From Alphaproteobacteria bacterium (lineage in GTDB: Bacteria > Pseudomonadota > Alphaproteobacteria > JAEULC01): a stretch of 38,295 nucleotides of DNA. Position numbers and translations under genes: made by a program. The notes under the pieces were generated by a model that saw only the letters and a list, made by a program, of their open reading frames with translations, did not search any database and was not told the DNA's origin. Below are positions 10,389 through 19,067 of the stretch, in pieces. The stretch lies in NCBI GenBank assembly GCA_023150455.1, contig JAKLKW010000032.1:1-38295 (forward strand). Reading direction: 5' to 3'. How positions within the stretch are numbered: position 1 is the stretch's first letter; each line of letters opens with the position of its first letter.

Positions 10389-11507
10389 CTAGCGGACGAA
10401 GGGCAGGTCGACGAGGCGGCCGGAAACCGCGCGGCCGCCCATGACGACCTCGACATCCTCTCCCGCCGCGCACGCCCTGGCGACGAGGGCGAAGCCGATG
10501 TTCCGGCGCAGGCGGAACGACCAGACGCAGGTCGTCATGTCGCCGACCTTGCGCCCGCCTTGCCTGATATTGGCCCATGTGAAGCCCGGCTCGACGGGCG
10601 CGGCGCCGTCCAGCACCACGCCCAGCTGGTGGCGCCGCGGCCCTTCGGCATGGATGCGCCGCAGCGCCGCGATGCCGATCACCTCGTCCGGCACGTCGAG
10701 GTCGACATAGCGGCCCAGGCGCACCTCGAACGGGTTCGTGGCATCGTCGGTGTCGCCGCCGTAGGAGAGAAGCCCGCCCTCGACGCGTTCGCAATGATTG
10801 GGATTGCCCGGTCCGATCTCCCAAGGGCGCCCGGCCTCGCGCACGATGCTCCAGAGCTGCGAGCCCTTCGATCCGTCCATGAGGTAGAACTCGAAGCCGC
10901 CCTGCTTGGACCAGCCCGACCGCGCGACGACGACGGGGATGCCCTCGACCGCGGCATGGCGGAACTGGAAGCGGCGCAATCCGCGCACCCAGTCGCCGAA
11001 CACGGCGGCGGCCACGTCCTCCGCCTTCGGCCCCTGCACCGCCATGGGCGAGACATCCGGCTCCGAAACCGTCACGTTCAGCCGCCGCTCGTCAGCGATC
11101 GCCCGCGCCCACAGCAGGATGTTGGAATCGGCGATCGACAGCCAGAACCGGTCGTCGGCCAGCTTCAAGAGGATCGGATCGTTGATCAGCGTGCCGGCAT
11201 GGTCGCATAGCGCGACATAGCGGCCCTGCCCCTGCGCGCACTTGCCGAGGTCGCGCGCCGCGAGGATCTGCGCCAGGCGGCCGGCGTCCGGCCCCCTGAG
11301 CTCGACCTGCCGCTCGCAGGCGACGTCCCATAGCGCGACGCCGTTGATGAGCCGCCAGTACTCGCCTTCCGGGTCGCCGTAGCCGGTCGGCATCAGCATC
11401 CGGTTGTAGACCGTGAAGCTGGTCACGCCTTCGGCCCGCGTCGCCTCGAAATAGGGCGACGGGCGCAGGCGCGTCGACGGCGCGATGCCGAAGATGCGCG
11501 CGGTCAT
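10389..11507 (-). CDS. GcvT/DmdA-like tetrahydrofolate-dependent aminomethyl/methyltransferase
   Basis: The 372-residue protein has the two-domain aminomethyltransferase (GcvT) fold. The N-terminus (RLRPSPYFEATRAEGVTSFT, then YNRMLMPTGYGDPEGEYWRL) is of the type seen in dimethylsulfoniopropionate demethylase DmdA and its relatives. The central PDVSPMAVQGPKA and the late GFALVARAC segment are family-typical. DmdA moves a methyl group from DMSP to tetrahydrofolate; close homologues act on other substrates, and I cannot confirm the DMSP-specific residues. Neighbouring genes (SDR, aldolase) are not the known dmdBCD genes. It is the last gene of a run starting at 14650. Confidence 0.75.
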   Translation of the reverse strand: MTARIFGIAPSTRLRPSPYFEATRAEGVTSFTVYNRMLMPTGYGDPEGEYWRLINGVALWDVACERQVELRGPDAGRLAQILAARDLGKCAQGQGRYVALCDHAGTLINDPILLKLADDRFWLSIADSNILLWARAIADERRLNVTVSEPDVSPMAVQGPKAEDVAAAVFGDWVRGLRRFQFRHAAVEGIPVVVARSGWSKQGGFEFYLMDGSKGSQLWSIVREAGRPWEIGPGNPNHCERVEGGLLSYGGDTDDATNPFEVRLGRYVDLDVPDEVIGIAALRRIHAEGPRRHQLGVVLDGAAPVEPGFTWANIRQGGRKVGDMTTCVWSFRLRRNIGFALVARACAAGEDVEVVMGGRAVSGRLVDLPFVR

Positions 11508-11591
11508 CGATCGAGAACTCCGTGGCGCGGCGCGACGGCGAGGCTAACGGGCATGATGCACCTCGGCCAGGCGCCGATCTGGCGCGTCGCC

Positions 11592-12329
11592 TCAGCCGGC
11601 AATGTAGAGCCCTCCGTTCACGTGCAGGGTTTCGCCGGTGATGAAGCTGGCGCGGTCGCTGCACAGGAAGGCGATGGCGTCGGCCACTTCCTCGGGCCGG
11701 CCGAGCCGCTGCATCGGCGTGCTCGCCAGCAGCGCCGGCCCGCGCGCCTGCATCAGGCCGGTGATCATCGTCGTCTCGATCAGCCCGGGCGACACGGCGT
11801 TCGCCCTGAGCCGCGGCGCCAGGTCGACGGCCAGGCTGCGCGTGAAGGTCAGGACCGCGCCTTTCGAGGCGCCATAGTGCGGGATGTCGACGCCGGCGCG
11901 GTGACCGGCGATCGAGGCGATCGTCACGATCGCCCCGCCGTCGCGCATCTTGGGGATCGCGGCGCGGCAGGTGAAGAAGACGCCATCCAGGTTGACGTCC
12001 AGGACGCGCCGCCAGGCATCGTCGGTCATCTCGCCGATCGGCTTGATGTCGTAGATGCCGGCGGCGGGGACGAGATAGTCGATGCCGCCGAAGCGCCGCG
12101 TGCAGGCGTCGACGGCGCCGGCGACCGCGCGCGGGTCCGTGACATCGAGGCGATGCGTGGCCACGTCGTCCGCCGATCCGAGCCGCGGTTGCAGCGCCGC
12201 CAGCGCCGCTTCGTCGCAATCGGCCAGGAACAAATGCGCGCCGTACTGGTGGAACAGCGCCGCGATCGCGCTGCCGATGCCGCCCGAAGCGCCCGTCAGG
12301 AACAGCACCCGTCCGTCGAACCGGATCAT
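11592..12329 (-). CDS. SDR family oxidoreductase
   Basis: The 245-residue classical short-chain dehydrogenase has TGASGGIG for the cofactor, an unusual PAAGIY at the NNAG position, catalytic Ser in IASIAG and catalytic YGASK. It ends with the typical FITGETLHVNGG. The Asp after the second strand (LADCDEAAL) suggests NAD(H) preference. Substrate unknown. It lies between Nnr and the DmdA-like gene on the same strand (gaps of 40 and 84 bp), so co-transcription is likely. Confidence 0.88.
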   Translation of the reverse strand: MIRFDGRVLFLTGASGGIGSAIAALFHQYGAHLFLADCDEAALAALQPRLGSADDVATHRLDVTDPRAVAGAVDACTRRFGGIDYLVPAAGIYDIKPIGEMTDDAWRRVLDVNLDGVFFTCRAAIPKMRDGGAIVTIASIAGHRAGVDIPHYGASKGAVLTFTRSLAVDLAPRLRANAVSPGLIETTMITGLMQARGPALLASTPMQRLGRPEEVADAIAFLCSDRASFITGETLHVNGGLYIAG

Positions 12330-12369
12330 CGACCATCCTCTCCTGTGCTCGCGATCGGGAACGGCTGGA

Positions 12370-13842
12370 TCAGGCGAGCCCCTGCAGCACTTTCGGCAGC
12401 AGCTCCGGCAGGTCGTCGGCGATCAGGCCGGGGCCGAACGACGACGCCGCGGCGCCGTGCATCCACACGGCCGCCGCGGCCGCCTCGAACGCCGGCATGC
12501 CCTGCGCCATGAGGCCGACCAGCATGCCGGCCAGCACGTCGCCCGCCCCGGCGGTCGCCAGCGTCGCCGGCGCGTTGGCGTTGACGACCGCGCGCCCGTC
12601 GGGATGCGCCACGATCGTGTCGTAGCCCTTGAACAGCAGGATCGCGTTCGCCTGGCGCGCGGCGTTGAGCGCCCGGCGCAGCCGCCCGCCCTCGCGCTCG
12701 GAGAACAGGCGCGCGAACTCGCCCTCGTGCGGCGTCAGCACGCAGTCCGGGTGCAGCGACTGCTGCAGCAGCGGCCGGCTGTGCTCGAACACGCTGAGCG
12801 CGTCGGCATCGAGCACGCAGGGCTTCAGCGCATGGAGCGCGGCCAGCGCGCGCTCGCGCGTGGCGCCGACCAGTCCGTTGCCCGGCCCGACCAGGATCGC
12901 GGAGCAGCGCCGCTCGGTCGCAAGCTCCGAGAAGCTCGCGGTGTCGCGCACGGTGCGCACGACCACGTGCGGCAGGCCGCTCATGTAGTGCAGCGCCAGG
13001 TCCGGCGGCGCCGCCAGCGTCACGATGCCGGCGCCCGCCCGCATCGCGCCGCGCGCCGCCAGCCGCGCCGCCCCGGTCATGTGCGCGCCGCCCACGATCA
13101 GCGCGTGGCCGCGGCTGTACTTGTGGTCGCCCGGCTTGGGCCGGGGCAGCACGTGCCGCCACAGCGCGGGCCCGTTCTCGCTGACCGATCCGTGCGACGC
13201 GGCGACGACCTTGGCCACCGTCGCGTCGGCGATGCCGATGTCGGCCACCACCACCTCGCCGCACAGCGCGCGGCCGGGCATCAGCAGATGGCCGGGCTTC
13301 TTGCGGCAGAAGGTCACCGTCAGCGCGGCCTGCGGCGCATTGCCCATGGGCTCGCCCGTGTCGCCGTGCAGGCCCGACGGCACGTCGACCGCGACCACGG
13401 GCACGCCGCGCCGGTTCAGCGCCTGGAAGATCTGGCCGAGGTCGTCGCCGATCGCGCGCGCCAGCCCGGCCCCGAACACGGCGTCGACCACCAGCGCCGC
13501 CCCCTCGATGCACCGGGCTTCCACCGTTTCGACCGGGCCGGTCCATTTTGCCGCGTGCACCGCGGCGTCGCCGCCGATCCGCTCGCGCTGGCCGAGCAGC
13601 GCCACGCGCACCGGCCAGCCGAGACCGTCCAGCACCCGCGCAACGACGAACCCGTCGCCGCCGTTGTTCCCGGGCCCGCACAGCACCAGCGTCGGGCAGG
13701 GCTGCCAGCGCCGCGCCAGCTCGGTCGCGACCGCCGAGCCCGCGCGCAGCATCAGCTCGGGCCCCGGCGTGCCGGAAGCGATGGTCTCCTGGTCGCAGCG
13801 CGTCATCTCCGCGACGGAGAGGACTTCCGCCCGCGCGCTCAT
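12370..13842 (-). CDS. nnr: Bifunctional NAD(P)H-hydrate epimerase / ADP-dependent NAD(P)H-hydrate dehydratase
   Basis: The 490-residue fusion repairs hydrated NAD(P)H. The N-terminal YjeF/NAXE domain (about residues 8-215) has CGPGNNGGDGFV and the VDAVFGAGL / AVDVPSGLHGDTG segments. The C-terminal YjeF/NAXD domain (about 225-485) has HKYSRGHALIVGG, the TPHEGEFARLF motif, and ATAGAGDVLAGML near the end, which binds ADP. The two-domain layout and length match bacterial Nnr. It is a housekeeping metabolite-repair enzyme and probably shares a transcript with the aldolase gene 10 bp upstream. Confidence 0.93.
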   Translation of the reverse strand: MSARAEVLSVAEMTRCDQETIASGTPGPELMLRAGSAVATELARRWQPCPTLVLCGPGNNGGDGFVVARVLDGLGWPVRVALLGQRERIGGDAAVHAAKWTGPVETVEARCIEGAALVVDAVFGAGLARAIGDDLGQIFQALNRRGVPVVAVDVPSGLHGDTGEPMGNAPQAALTVTFCRKKPGHLLMPGRALCGEVVVADIGIADATVAKVVAASHGSVSENGPALWRHVLPRPKPGDHKYSRGHALIVGGAHMTGAARLAARGAMRAGAGIVTLAAPPDLALHYMSGLPHVVVRTVRDTASFSELATERRCSAILVGPGNGLVGATRERALAALHALKPCVLDADALSVFEHSRPLLQQSLHPDCVLTPHEGEFARLFSEREGGRLRRALNAARQANAILLFKGYDTIVAHPDGRAVVNANAPATLATAGAGDVLAGMLVGLMAQGMPAFEAAAAAVWMHGAAASSFGPGLIADDLPELLPKVLQGLA

Positions 13843-13852
13843 TTCCCGCGGC

Positions 13853-14650
13853 TCACTTCTTCTTCGCGCCGCGGCGCTTCAGCGCCGCGCGCATGGCGGC
13901 GACGTCGGCGCGCGCGGCTTCGCGCAGCATCACGACGTCGCAATGCGAGATCACGAGGTCGTAGCCGTCCTGGAACAGCGCGGCGGCCGAGCGCCCGGGC
14001 GTCGGGATCGCGCCCAGCCACTTGCCGTGCTTCTTCGCCGCCTTCTCCACCCGCGCGATCGCCTTCAGCGCGTCCTTGTGGTCGGGCTCGCCCAGGTGGC
14101 CGAGATTGGCGGCGAGGTCGTAGGGACCGATGAAGATCATGTCGATGCCGTCGGTCGCGGCGATCGCCTCGGCCGCCTCGACGCCCGAGCGCGTCTCGAT
14201 CTGCCCGATCACCAGGAGCTCGTCCTCGATCTCGCGCAGGTACGCCTCGGTATGGACGCCGTAGCTCGACGCGCGCACGACCGAGGCGGCGAAGCCGCGG
14301 ATGCCGCGCGGCGGATAGCGGCAGGAATCGGCCGCCCGCTTCGCCGCCGCGCCGTCGAGGATCGCCGGGATCATGATGCCCTCGGGCCCCGTGTCGAGCG
14401 CGAGCTTGATCGTCACCGGGTCGTTGGCCGGCACGCGCAGCAGCGCCGTCGCGCCGTGCGCCTGCGCCGCCGCCATTTCCGGCACGGCCGAGAAAAGATC
14501 GCCCTGCCCGTGCTCGCGGTCGATCAGCACGCAGTCGTAGCCCGAAGCCGCCGCGATCTCCGCGATCGGCGGGTGGCCGAGCTCGAGAAACATGCCGAAG
14601 GCCTGGTTTCCCTTGCGCAAGCGGCGCTTCAGCGCGTTCTGCCGGAACAT
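13853..14650 (-). CDS. HpcH/HpaI aldolase/citrate lyase family protein
   Basis: The 265-residue class II aldolase of the HpcH/HpaI family (PF03328) has an N-terminal GMFLELGHPPIAEIAAASG, DREHGQ, RVPANDPVTIKLALDTGPEG and a metal-ligand Glu in IGQIETRSG. The IFIGPYDLAANLG segment follows. Enzymes of this family split 4-hydroxy-2-oxo acids into pyruvate and an aldehyde; the specific substrate cannot be read from sequence. The start has an AGGGGAGGGGGA ribosome binding site. It ends in a lysine-rich tail (GAKKK) and is the first gene of the run down to 10389. Confidence 0.9.
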   Translation of the reverse strand: MFRQNALKRRLRKGNQAFGMFLELGHPPIAEIAAASGYDCVLIDREHGQGDLFSAVPEMAAAQAHGATALLRVPANDPVTIKLALDTGPEGIMIPAILDGAAAKRAADSCRYPPRGIRGFAASVVRASSYGVHTEAYLREIEDELLVIGQIETRSGVEAAEAIAATDGIDMIFIGPYDLAANLGHLGEPDHKDALKAIARVEKAAKKHGKWLGAIPTPGRSAAALFQDGYDLVISHCDVVMLREAARADVAAMRAALKRRGAKKK

Positions 14651-14908
14651 TCCCCCTCCCCTGAGTTCTCCTGGCCGAACCGTAACATATTTGCGCCGCC
14701 CGCGACGCGCCGGCCCGGCCCGCGCCGACCGGCCTCCGCGGTCCGGGTCCCGTGCCGCGGTTCACGCCCGATAACAACGCCGTTACGCCGCCATCCGGCG
14801 CCCCCTCCGGCCGCGTAACCAGGGCCACACGTCGATCGCGAGCGATCGCCCGTGCGCCGGCCGCGAGCGCCAGCGGACCCCGTCTCGTCATTTTCCCCGG
14901 AGGGAACC

Positions 14909-15478
14909 ATGAGCCAAGCCAGAATGATCGTCGCCAGCCGGCGCCTGTTCCTCAGCAACGGCGGCACCGCCCTGCTCTCGGGCGCCGCGGGCGCGCTCCT
15001 CGCCGGAAGCGAGGCCCTCGCCCGGTCCGCGCCGAAGGGCGACGTCGCGGGCGACGTCAGTATCCTCAACACCGCCCTCGGCCTCGAGTACGAGGCGATC
15101 GCCGCCTATTCGGCCGGCGCGCCGCTCCTGAAGGACAAGGTGCTGAAGGTCGCCAAGACCTTCCAGGACCACCACAAGGAGCACGCCGAGCTGCTCGAGA
15201 AGACCGTGAAGAAGCTGGGCGGCACGCCGGTCAAGGGCAAGTCGATGGCCGAGTACAACTTCCCCGTCGACAAGCTGAAGAAGGCCGAGGACGTGCTGAA
15301 GTTCGCGGCCAGGCTCGAGCGCGGCGCGGCCTCGGCCTATCTGGGCGCGGTGCCGGTGTTCACCCTGCCCGAGCTCAAGACCGCCGCGGCGCGGCTGGTC
15401 GCCGACGAATCGATGCACTGGGTCGTGCTGCAGAACGCGCTCGGCGAGGACCTGCCCGACGCTCTCGCCATCTCGTAA
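14909..15478 (+). CDS. Tat-exported ferritin-like domain protein
   Basis: This 189-residue protein starts with a twin-arginine-type signal (SRRLFLSNGGTALLSGAAGA, then alanine-rich to about residue 37). It continues as a four-helix ferritin-like domain. Glu and His residues on the helices are placed as in ferritin-like folds: LEYEAIAAY, DHHKEHAELL, LERGAASAY and DESMHW. Tat export suggests it folds, perhaps with a metal centre, before export. Its function is unknown. The ATG at 14909 has a CCGGAGGGAA site; an upstream 19-codon extension lacks signal-peptide logic. It is divergent from the aldolase gene across 258 bp and is followed by a hairpin and a cytochrome c gene. Confidence 0.82.
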   Translation: MSQARMIVASRRLFLSNGGTALLSGAAGALLAGSEALARSAPKGDVAGDVSILNTALGLEYEAIAAYSAGAPLLKDKVLKVAKTFQDHHKEHAELLEKTVKKLGGTPVKGKSMAEYNFPVDKLKKAEDVLKFAARLERGAASAYLGAVPVFTLPELKTAAARLVADESMHWVVLQNALGEDLPDALAIS

Positions 15479-15500
15479 CGGCGACCATCTTCCACGGCAT

Positions 15501-15540
15501 CCGCGCGGACCTTCGATCCTCCCATCGAAGGTCCGCGCGG
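15501..15540. terminator. Perfect 17 bp inverted repeat after the ferritin-like gene
   Basis: Arms 15501-15517 and 15524-15540 are perfect complements (CCGCGCGGACCTTCGAT) around the 6 nt loop CCTCCC. It begins 23 nt after the stop codon and ends about 20 nt before the cytochrome gene. No T-tract follows, so it may be an attenuator or an mRNA 3'-end stabiliser as much as a terminator. Confidence 0.6.
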
Positions 15541-15560
15541 GGCCTGCCGCCGGCCCGGTG

Positions 15561-15932
15561 ATGCGATCGATAGCCCTTGCGGCCGCGGCCACGGTGCTTC
15601 TCGCCTCCGCCCACGCCGGCGCGGCGGAAGGCGATCCGGTACGCGGCGAAAAGCTCTACGACCGCTGCGTCGGCTGCCATTCGAACGACCGCGACCGCAC
15701 CGGCCCGCGCCATGCCGGCCTCATCGGCCGCCGCGCCGGCAGCGTCGCCGGCTTCCCCTATTCCGACGCCATGAAGCGCTCCGGCATCGTGTGGGACGCC
15801 GCCACGCTCGACCGCTTCCTCGCGAACCCGCGCGCGCTGGTCCCCGGCACGCGCATGGGCTTCGCCGGCGTTCCCGACCCGCAGGACCGCGCCGACCTGA
15901 TCGCGCATCTGGAGCGGGCGACGAGGCAATAG
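15561..15932 (+). CDS. Small class I cytochrome c
   Basis: The 123-residue exported cytochrome has a signal peptide (about the first 22 residues, cleaved near GAA-EGD), one heme-binding CVGCH (C36, C39, H40) and a probable distal ligand M99 in PGTRMGFAG. It resembles mitochondrial/alphaproteobacterial cytochrome c2-type carriers (GLIGRRAGSVAGFPYSDAMK). It acts as a soluble periplasmic electron carrier. The ribosome binding site is poor, and the strong hairpin lies directly upstream; translation may depend on the preceding message. I chose ATG 15561 over the adjacent in-frame GTG. Confidence 0.9.
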   Translation: MRSIALAAAATVLLASAHAGAAEGDPVRGEKLYDRCVGCHSNDRDRTGPRHAGLIGRRAGSVAGFPYSDAMKRSGIVWDAATLDRFLANPRALVPGTRMGFAGVPDPQDRADLIAHLERATRQ

Positions 15933-15949
15933 GCTTTCCGGCCCGCTCC

Positions 15950-15987
15950 TTGACATGTGCTGCACATGCGCTCATGCTATGCACATG
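15950..15987 (+). promoter_or_regulatory. Promoter and operator of the first vapBC pair
   Basis: TTGACA (15950-15955), a 17 bp spacer and CATGCT (15973-15978) form a candidate promoter with a perfect -35. An inverted repeat CATGTGC-T-GCACATG (15954-15968) overlaps the -35, and a third GCACATG copy (15981-15987) follows the -10. This arrangement fits autoregulation by the antitoxin. The predicted transcript start is at or within a few bases of the first ATG. Confidence 0.5.
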
Positions 15988-16215
15988 GCATCCATGATCC
16001 AGATTCGGAACGTACCTGAAGGGCTGCATCGTCGCCTCAAGGCGCGGGCCGCGATGGCAGGCATGTCCTTGTCGGACTACCTGCTCGACGAGATTCGTCG
16101 TGTGGCAGAGCGGCCCACGATCGAGGAGCTGCGCGCACGCCTGGAACGCCGCGCGGCCGTAACGCCGAAGATTTCGCCCGAGCAGGCCGTCCGAGCAGAG
16201 CGCGACAGTCGTTGA
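15985..16215 (+). CDS. FitA/VapB-like ribbon-helix-helix antitoxin
   Basis: The 76-residue antitoxin has an N-terminal ribbon-helix-helix DNA-binding unit (MIQIRNVPEGLHRRLKARAA, then GMSLSDYLLDEI) and a C-terminal toxin-binding tail. It would bind DNA at its own promoter and neutralise the PIN toxin encoded next. Possible starts are ATG 15985 and ATG 15994; neither has a ribosome binding site, which fits a leaderless or near-leaderless message. The stop overlaps the toxin start (TTGA), so the two are translationally coupled. Confidence 0.85.
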   Translation: MASMIQIRNVPEGLHRRLKARAAMAGMSLSDYLLDEIRRVAERPTIEELRARLERRAAVTPKISPEQAVRAERDSR

Positions 16216-16604
16216 TCGTCGTGGATGCCTCGGCGGTGCTGGAGGTGCTTCTCCGCACTCCAGCCGCATCGGCGATCGAGAAGCGGCTCTTCACCCCGCA
16301 ACAGACCCTTCACGCTCCGCACCTGCTGGACGTCGAGGTCGCCCAGGTACTTCGCCGGTATGCGATGACGGGCCAAGCGGAAGCGGATCGATGTCGAGCA
16401 GCACTCGACGACTTGGCGGATTTCCCGCTGCGGCGCTATCCGCACGATTTCCTCATGGCCCGAATTTGGAATCTGCGCGCCAATCTCACGGCATATGATG
16501 CCGCCTACGTCGCACTGGCAGAAACGCTCGATGCGACCCTGCTGACTCGTGATCGGCGATTGGCGACTACGCCCGGGCATCTTGCCCGCATCGAGGCTGT
16601 CTGA
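16212..16604 (+). CDS. vapC: PIN-domain ribonuclease toxin (VapC family)
   Basis: The 130-residue PIN-domain protein has the acidic active-site residues in order: Asp in VVDASAVLEV, Glu in LLDVEVAQVLRR, Asp in LTAYDAAYVALAE and Asp in LLTRDRRLA. VapC toxins cleave specific tRNAs or rRNA. The start is a TTG at 16212 that overlaps the antitoxin stop by 3 bases. The family N-terminus (MIVVDASAV) fits this start and no ATG is available. It converges on the cyclase gene with a 7 bp gap. Confidence 0.87.
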   Translation: MIVVDASAVLEVLLRTPAASAIEKRLFTPQQTLHAPHLLDVEVAQVLRRYAMTGQAEADRCRAALDDLADFPLRRYPHDFLMARIWNLRANLTAYDAAYVALAETLDATLLTRDRRLATTPGHLARIEAV

Positions 16605-16611
16605 ACCGCTC

Positions 16612-17388
16612 TCACCCCTCCACGATCGCCACCGCCCGGGTCCAGCCGGCCGACGCGCCGCGGATCTTGACCGGGAAGCAGGAGACCATGAAACCGTCGG
16701 GCGGCAGGGCCTCGAGGTTGTGCAGCTTCTCGAGGTGGCAGTAGCCGATCTCGCGGCCGGCCTTGTGGCCTTCCCAGATCAGGCCGGCGTCACCGGTCGC
16801 GGCGTATTTCTCCTTGGTGTGCACGAAGGGCGCGTCCCAGCTCCAGGCGTCGGTGCCGGTGAGCCGCACGCCGCGCTCGAGCAGGTAGAGCGTCGCCTCG
16901 CGCCCCATGCCGCAGCCGGCGGCGACGTAGTCGGGCGCGCCGTAGGCCTTGCCGGCGCGGGTGTTGACCACGACGATCTCCAGCGGCTTGAGCACGTGGC
17001 CGATGCGTTTCAGCTCCGCCTCGACCTCGGCCGCCGTCACCACGTGGCCGTCCGGCAGGGCGCGGAAGTCGAGCTTCACCCCGGGCTGGAAGCACCAGTC
17101 GAGCGGCACCTCGTCGATCGTGATCGCCCGCTCGCCCTTGTTCATGGTCGAATGGAAATGATACGGCGCGTCGAGATGCGTGCCGTTGTGCGTCATCAGG
17201 CGGATCCACTCGATCGCCCAGCCCTGTCCTTCCGGCAGGTCGGACTCCTTCAAGCCCGGGAAGAACTTCACCACGTCGGCCGCCGTCCGCTCGTGCGTCA
17301 GGTACTCGATGCGCGGCCCATAGCCCGGCGGGTCGGACACCACGTCGTTCTCCAGCGGCATCGAGATGTCGATCAGCGTGCGGGGCAT
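16612..17388 (-). CDS. Cyclase family metal-dependent hydrolase (kynurenine formamidase-like)
   Basis: The 258-residue protein of the cyclase family (PF04199) carries the signature [14 protein letters not shown], whose His and Asp residues bind the metal. [11 protein letters not shown] lies further along. Relatives hydrolyse N-formylkynurenine or act on cyclic amides and lactones; the substrate here is not determined. It sits 10 bp downstream of the GMC oxidoreductase gene and is the last gene of the long liv-led unit, so it may act on the same imported compound. Confidence 0.85.
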   Translation of the reverse strand: MPRTLIDISMPLENDVVSDPPGYGPRIEYLTHERTAADVVKFFPGLKESDLPEGQGWAIEWIRLMTHNGTHLDAPYHFHSTMNKGERAITIDEVPLDWCFQPGVKLDFRALPDGHVVTAAEVEAELKRIGHVLKPLEIVVVNTRAGKAYGAPDYVAAGCGMGREATLYLLERGVRLTGTDAWSWDAPFVHTKEKYAATGDAGLIWEGHKAGREIGYCHLEKLHNLEALPPDGFMVSCFPVKIRGASAGWTRAVAIVEG

Positions 17389-17398
17389 GGCGATGCTT

Positions 17399-18997
17399 CT
17401 ACCGCGCGTCCTCGAGGATCATGTCTGCGCCCTTCTCGCCGATCATGATGATCGGCGCGTTGGTGTTGCCCGAGACCACGGCCGGCATGATCGAGCCGTC
17501 GACCACGCGCAGCCGCCCCATCCCGCGCACGCGCAGGCGCTCGTCCACCACGGCGCGCGGGTCCTGCCCCATGCGGCAGGTGCAGCTGACGTGGAAGATG
17601 GTCGAGCCCATGGCGCGGCTGAACTCCAGCCACTCGGCGTCCGTGCTCACGGACGGCCCGGGAATTTCCTCGGCCTTGACATACGGCCGGATCGCCGGCG
17701 CCTGCATGATCTGGCGGAGGCGCTTCAAGCCCTCGACGATGGTGCGCCGGTCGCCCTCCGTCGACATGTAGAGCGGCTGGATCGCCGGCGCGGCCTTGGG
17801 ATCGGCGCTCTTGATGCGCACGAAGCCGCGGCTCTCGGGCCGGAGCTGGCAGATCGACGCCATGAAGCCCGACCACGGATGCACGCCCGTGCCCATGCGG
17901 TCGGTCGAGAAGGTGATGAAATGCACCTGGATGTCGGGCGTCGCCAGGCGCTGGTCGGTCTTGTAGAAGGCGCAGGCGTAGCCGGCGCTCAGGGTCAGCG
18001 GCCCCTTGCCGAACAGCGCGTAGTCGAGGCCGATGCCGATGCGCCCGACCAGCGAGTTGACCCGGTCGTTGATGGTGCAGGCCTTGGCGCAGCGGAACAC
18101 CATGCGGACCTGGAAATGGTCCTGCAGGTCCTCGCCCACGCCCGGCATGTCGGCGACGACGGGTATGCCGTGCTTCTGCAAGAGCGCCGCCGGGCCGACG
18201 CCCGAGAGCTGCAGCAGCTGCGGCGAGTTGATCGCGCCGCCGGCCAGGATCACCTCGCGCCGGGCGCGCACCGTGCGCTTCCCGCCGCCTCGCTCGTACT
18301 CGACGCCGACCGCCGCGCGCCCCTCGAACAGCACGCGCGTCGCCAGCGCCTCGGTCACCACCTCGAGGTTGGCGCGCTTCATGGCCGGGCGCAGATAGCC
18401 CACCGCCGTGGTCCAGCGCCGCCGCCCGCGCGAGGTCGTCTGGAAGTACCCCGCCCCTTCCTGCGTCGCGCCGTTGAAGTCCCTGTTGCGCGGGATGCCG
18501 ACCTGCTCGCTGGCCGCGATGAACGCCTCGCACAGCTCGTGCGGCTCGGTCGGGTCGCTGACCTTGATCGGGCCGCCGGCGCCGTGGAACGCGTCGGCGC
18601 CGTGCTGCTGGTCCTCGGACCGCCTGAAGTACGGCAGCACGTCGTCGAAGCCCCAGCCGACGTTGCCGAGCTGGCGCCAGTGGTCGTAGTCCTCGCGCTG
18701 GCCGCGCATGTAGACGAGGCCGTTGATCGCCGAGGTGCCGCCGAGCGTCTTGCCGCGCGGGGTGAAGACGCTGCGCCCGTTGAGCTCGGGCTCGGGCTCG
18801 GTCGAGTAGCGCCAGTTGACCCTGGGATTCTGGAACAGCCGCGCGTAGCCGAGCGGGATGTGGATCCACGGGTTGCGGTCCTTCGGGCCCGCCTCCAGCA
18901 GCAGCACCTTGTGCTCGCCCGACGCGGTCAGGCGGTTGGCCAGCACGCAGCCGGCCGACCCCGCGCCAACGATGACGTAGTCGACGGTATCGGTCAT
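17399..18997 (-). CDS. GMC family FAD-dependent oxidoreductase (choline dehydrogenase-like)
   Basis: The 532-residue glucose-methanol-choline oxidoreductase has the N-terminal FAD motif [20 protein letters not shown] signature 1 ([18 protein letters not shown]) and signature 2 ([16 protein letters not shown]). The C-terminal region has catalytic His in [11 protein letters not shown] and then [18 protein letters not shown]. It oxidises an alcohol to an aldehyde or ketone; the alcohol is unknown and betaine genes are absent. I chose ATG 18997 because the FAD motif starts 7 residues in; an upstream frame open to 19189 is not family-like. It lies 70 bp after the DadA-like gene. Confidence 0.92.
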   Translation of the reverse strand: MTDTVDYVIVGAGSAGCVLANRLTASGEHKVLLLEAGPKDRNPWIHIPLGYARLFQNPRVNWRYSTEPEPELNGRSVFTPRGKTLGGTSAINGLVYMRGQREDYDHWRQLGNVGWGFDDVLPYFRRSEDQQHGADAFHGAGGPIKVSDPTEPHELCEAFIAASEQVGIPRNRDFNGATQEGAGYFQTTSRGRRRWTTAVGYLRPAMKRANLEVVTEALATRVLFEGRAAVGVEYERGGGKRTVRARREVILAGGAINSPQLLQLSGVGPAALLQKHGIPVVADMPGVGEDLQDHFQVRMVFRCAKACTINDRVNSLVGRIGIGLDYALFGKGPLTLSAGYACAFYKTDQRLATPDIQVHFITFSTDRMGTGVHPWSGFMASICQLRPESRGFVRIKSADPKAAPAIQPLYMSTEGDRRTIVEGLKRLRQIMQAPAIRPYVKAEEIPGPSVSTDAEWLEFSRAMGSTIFHVSCTCRMGQDPRAVVDERLRVRGMGRLRVVDGSIMPAVVSGNTNAPIIMIGEKGADMILEDAR

Positions 18998-19067
18998 GTT
19001 GTCGGTCGGTCCTTCTAGGGGCGTTCCTCGATTTGCCCGAGAAACTAGCGTCGCCCGCCGCGCGCGT

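Noticed and set aside
12082..14133. 683-codon plus-strand frame over the SDR, Nnr and aldolase genes
   Set aside because: The composition is antisense-like and no motif is present; the minus strand carries clear enzymes there.
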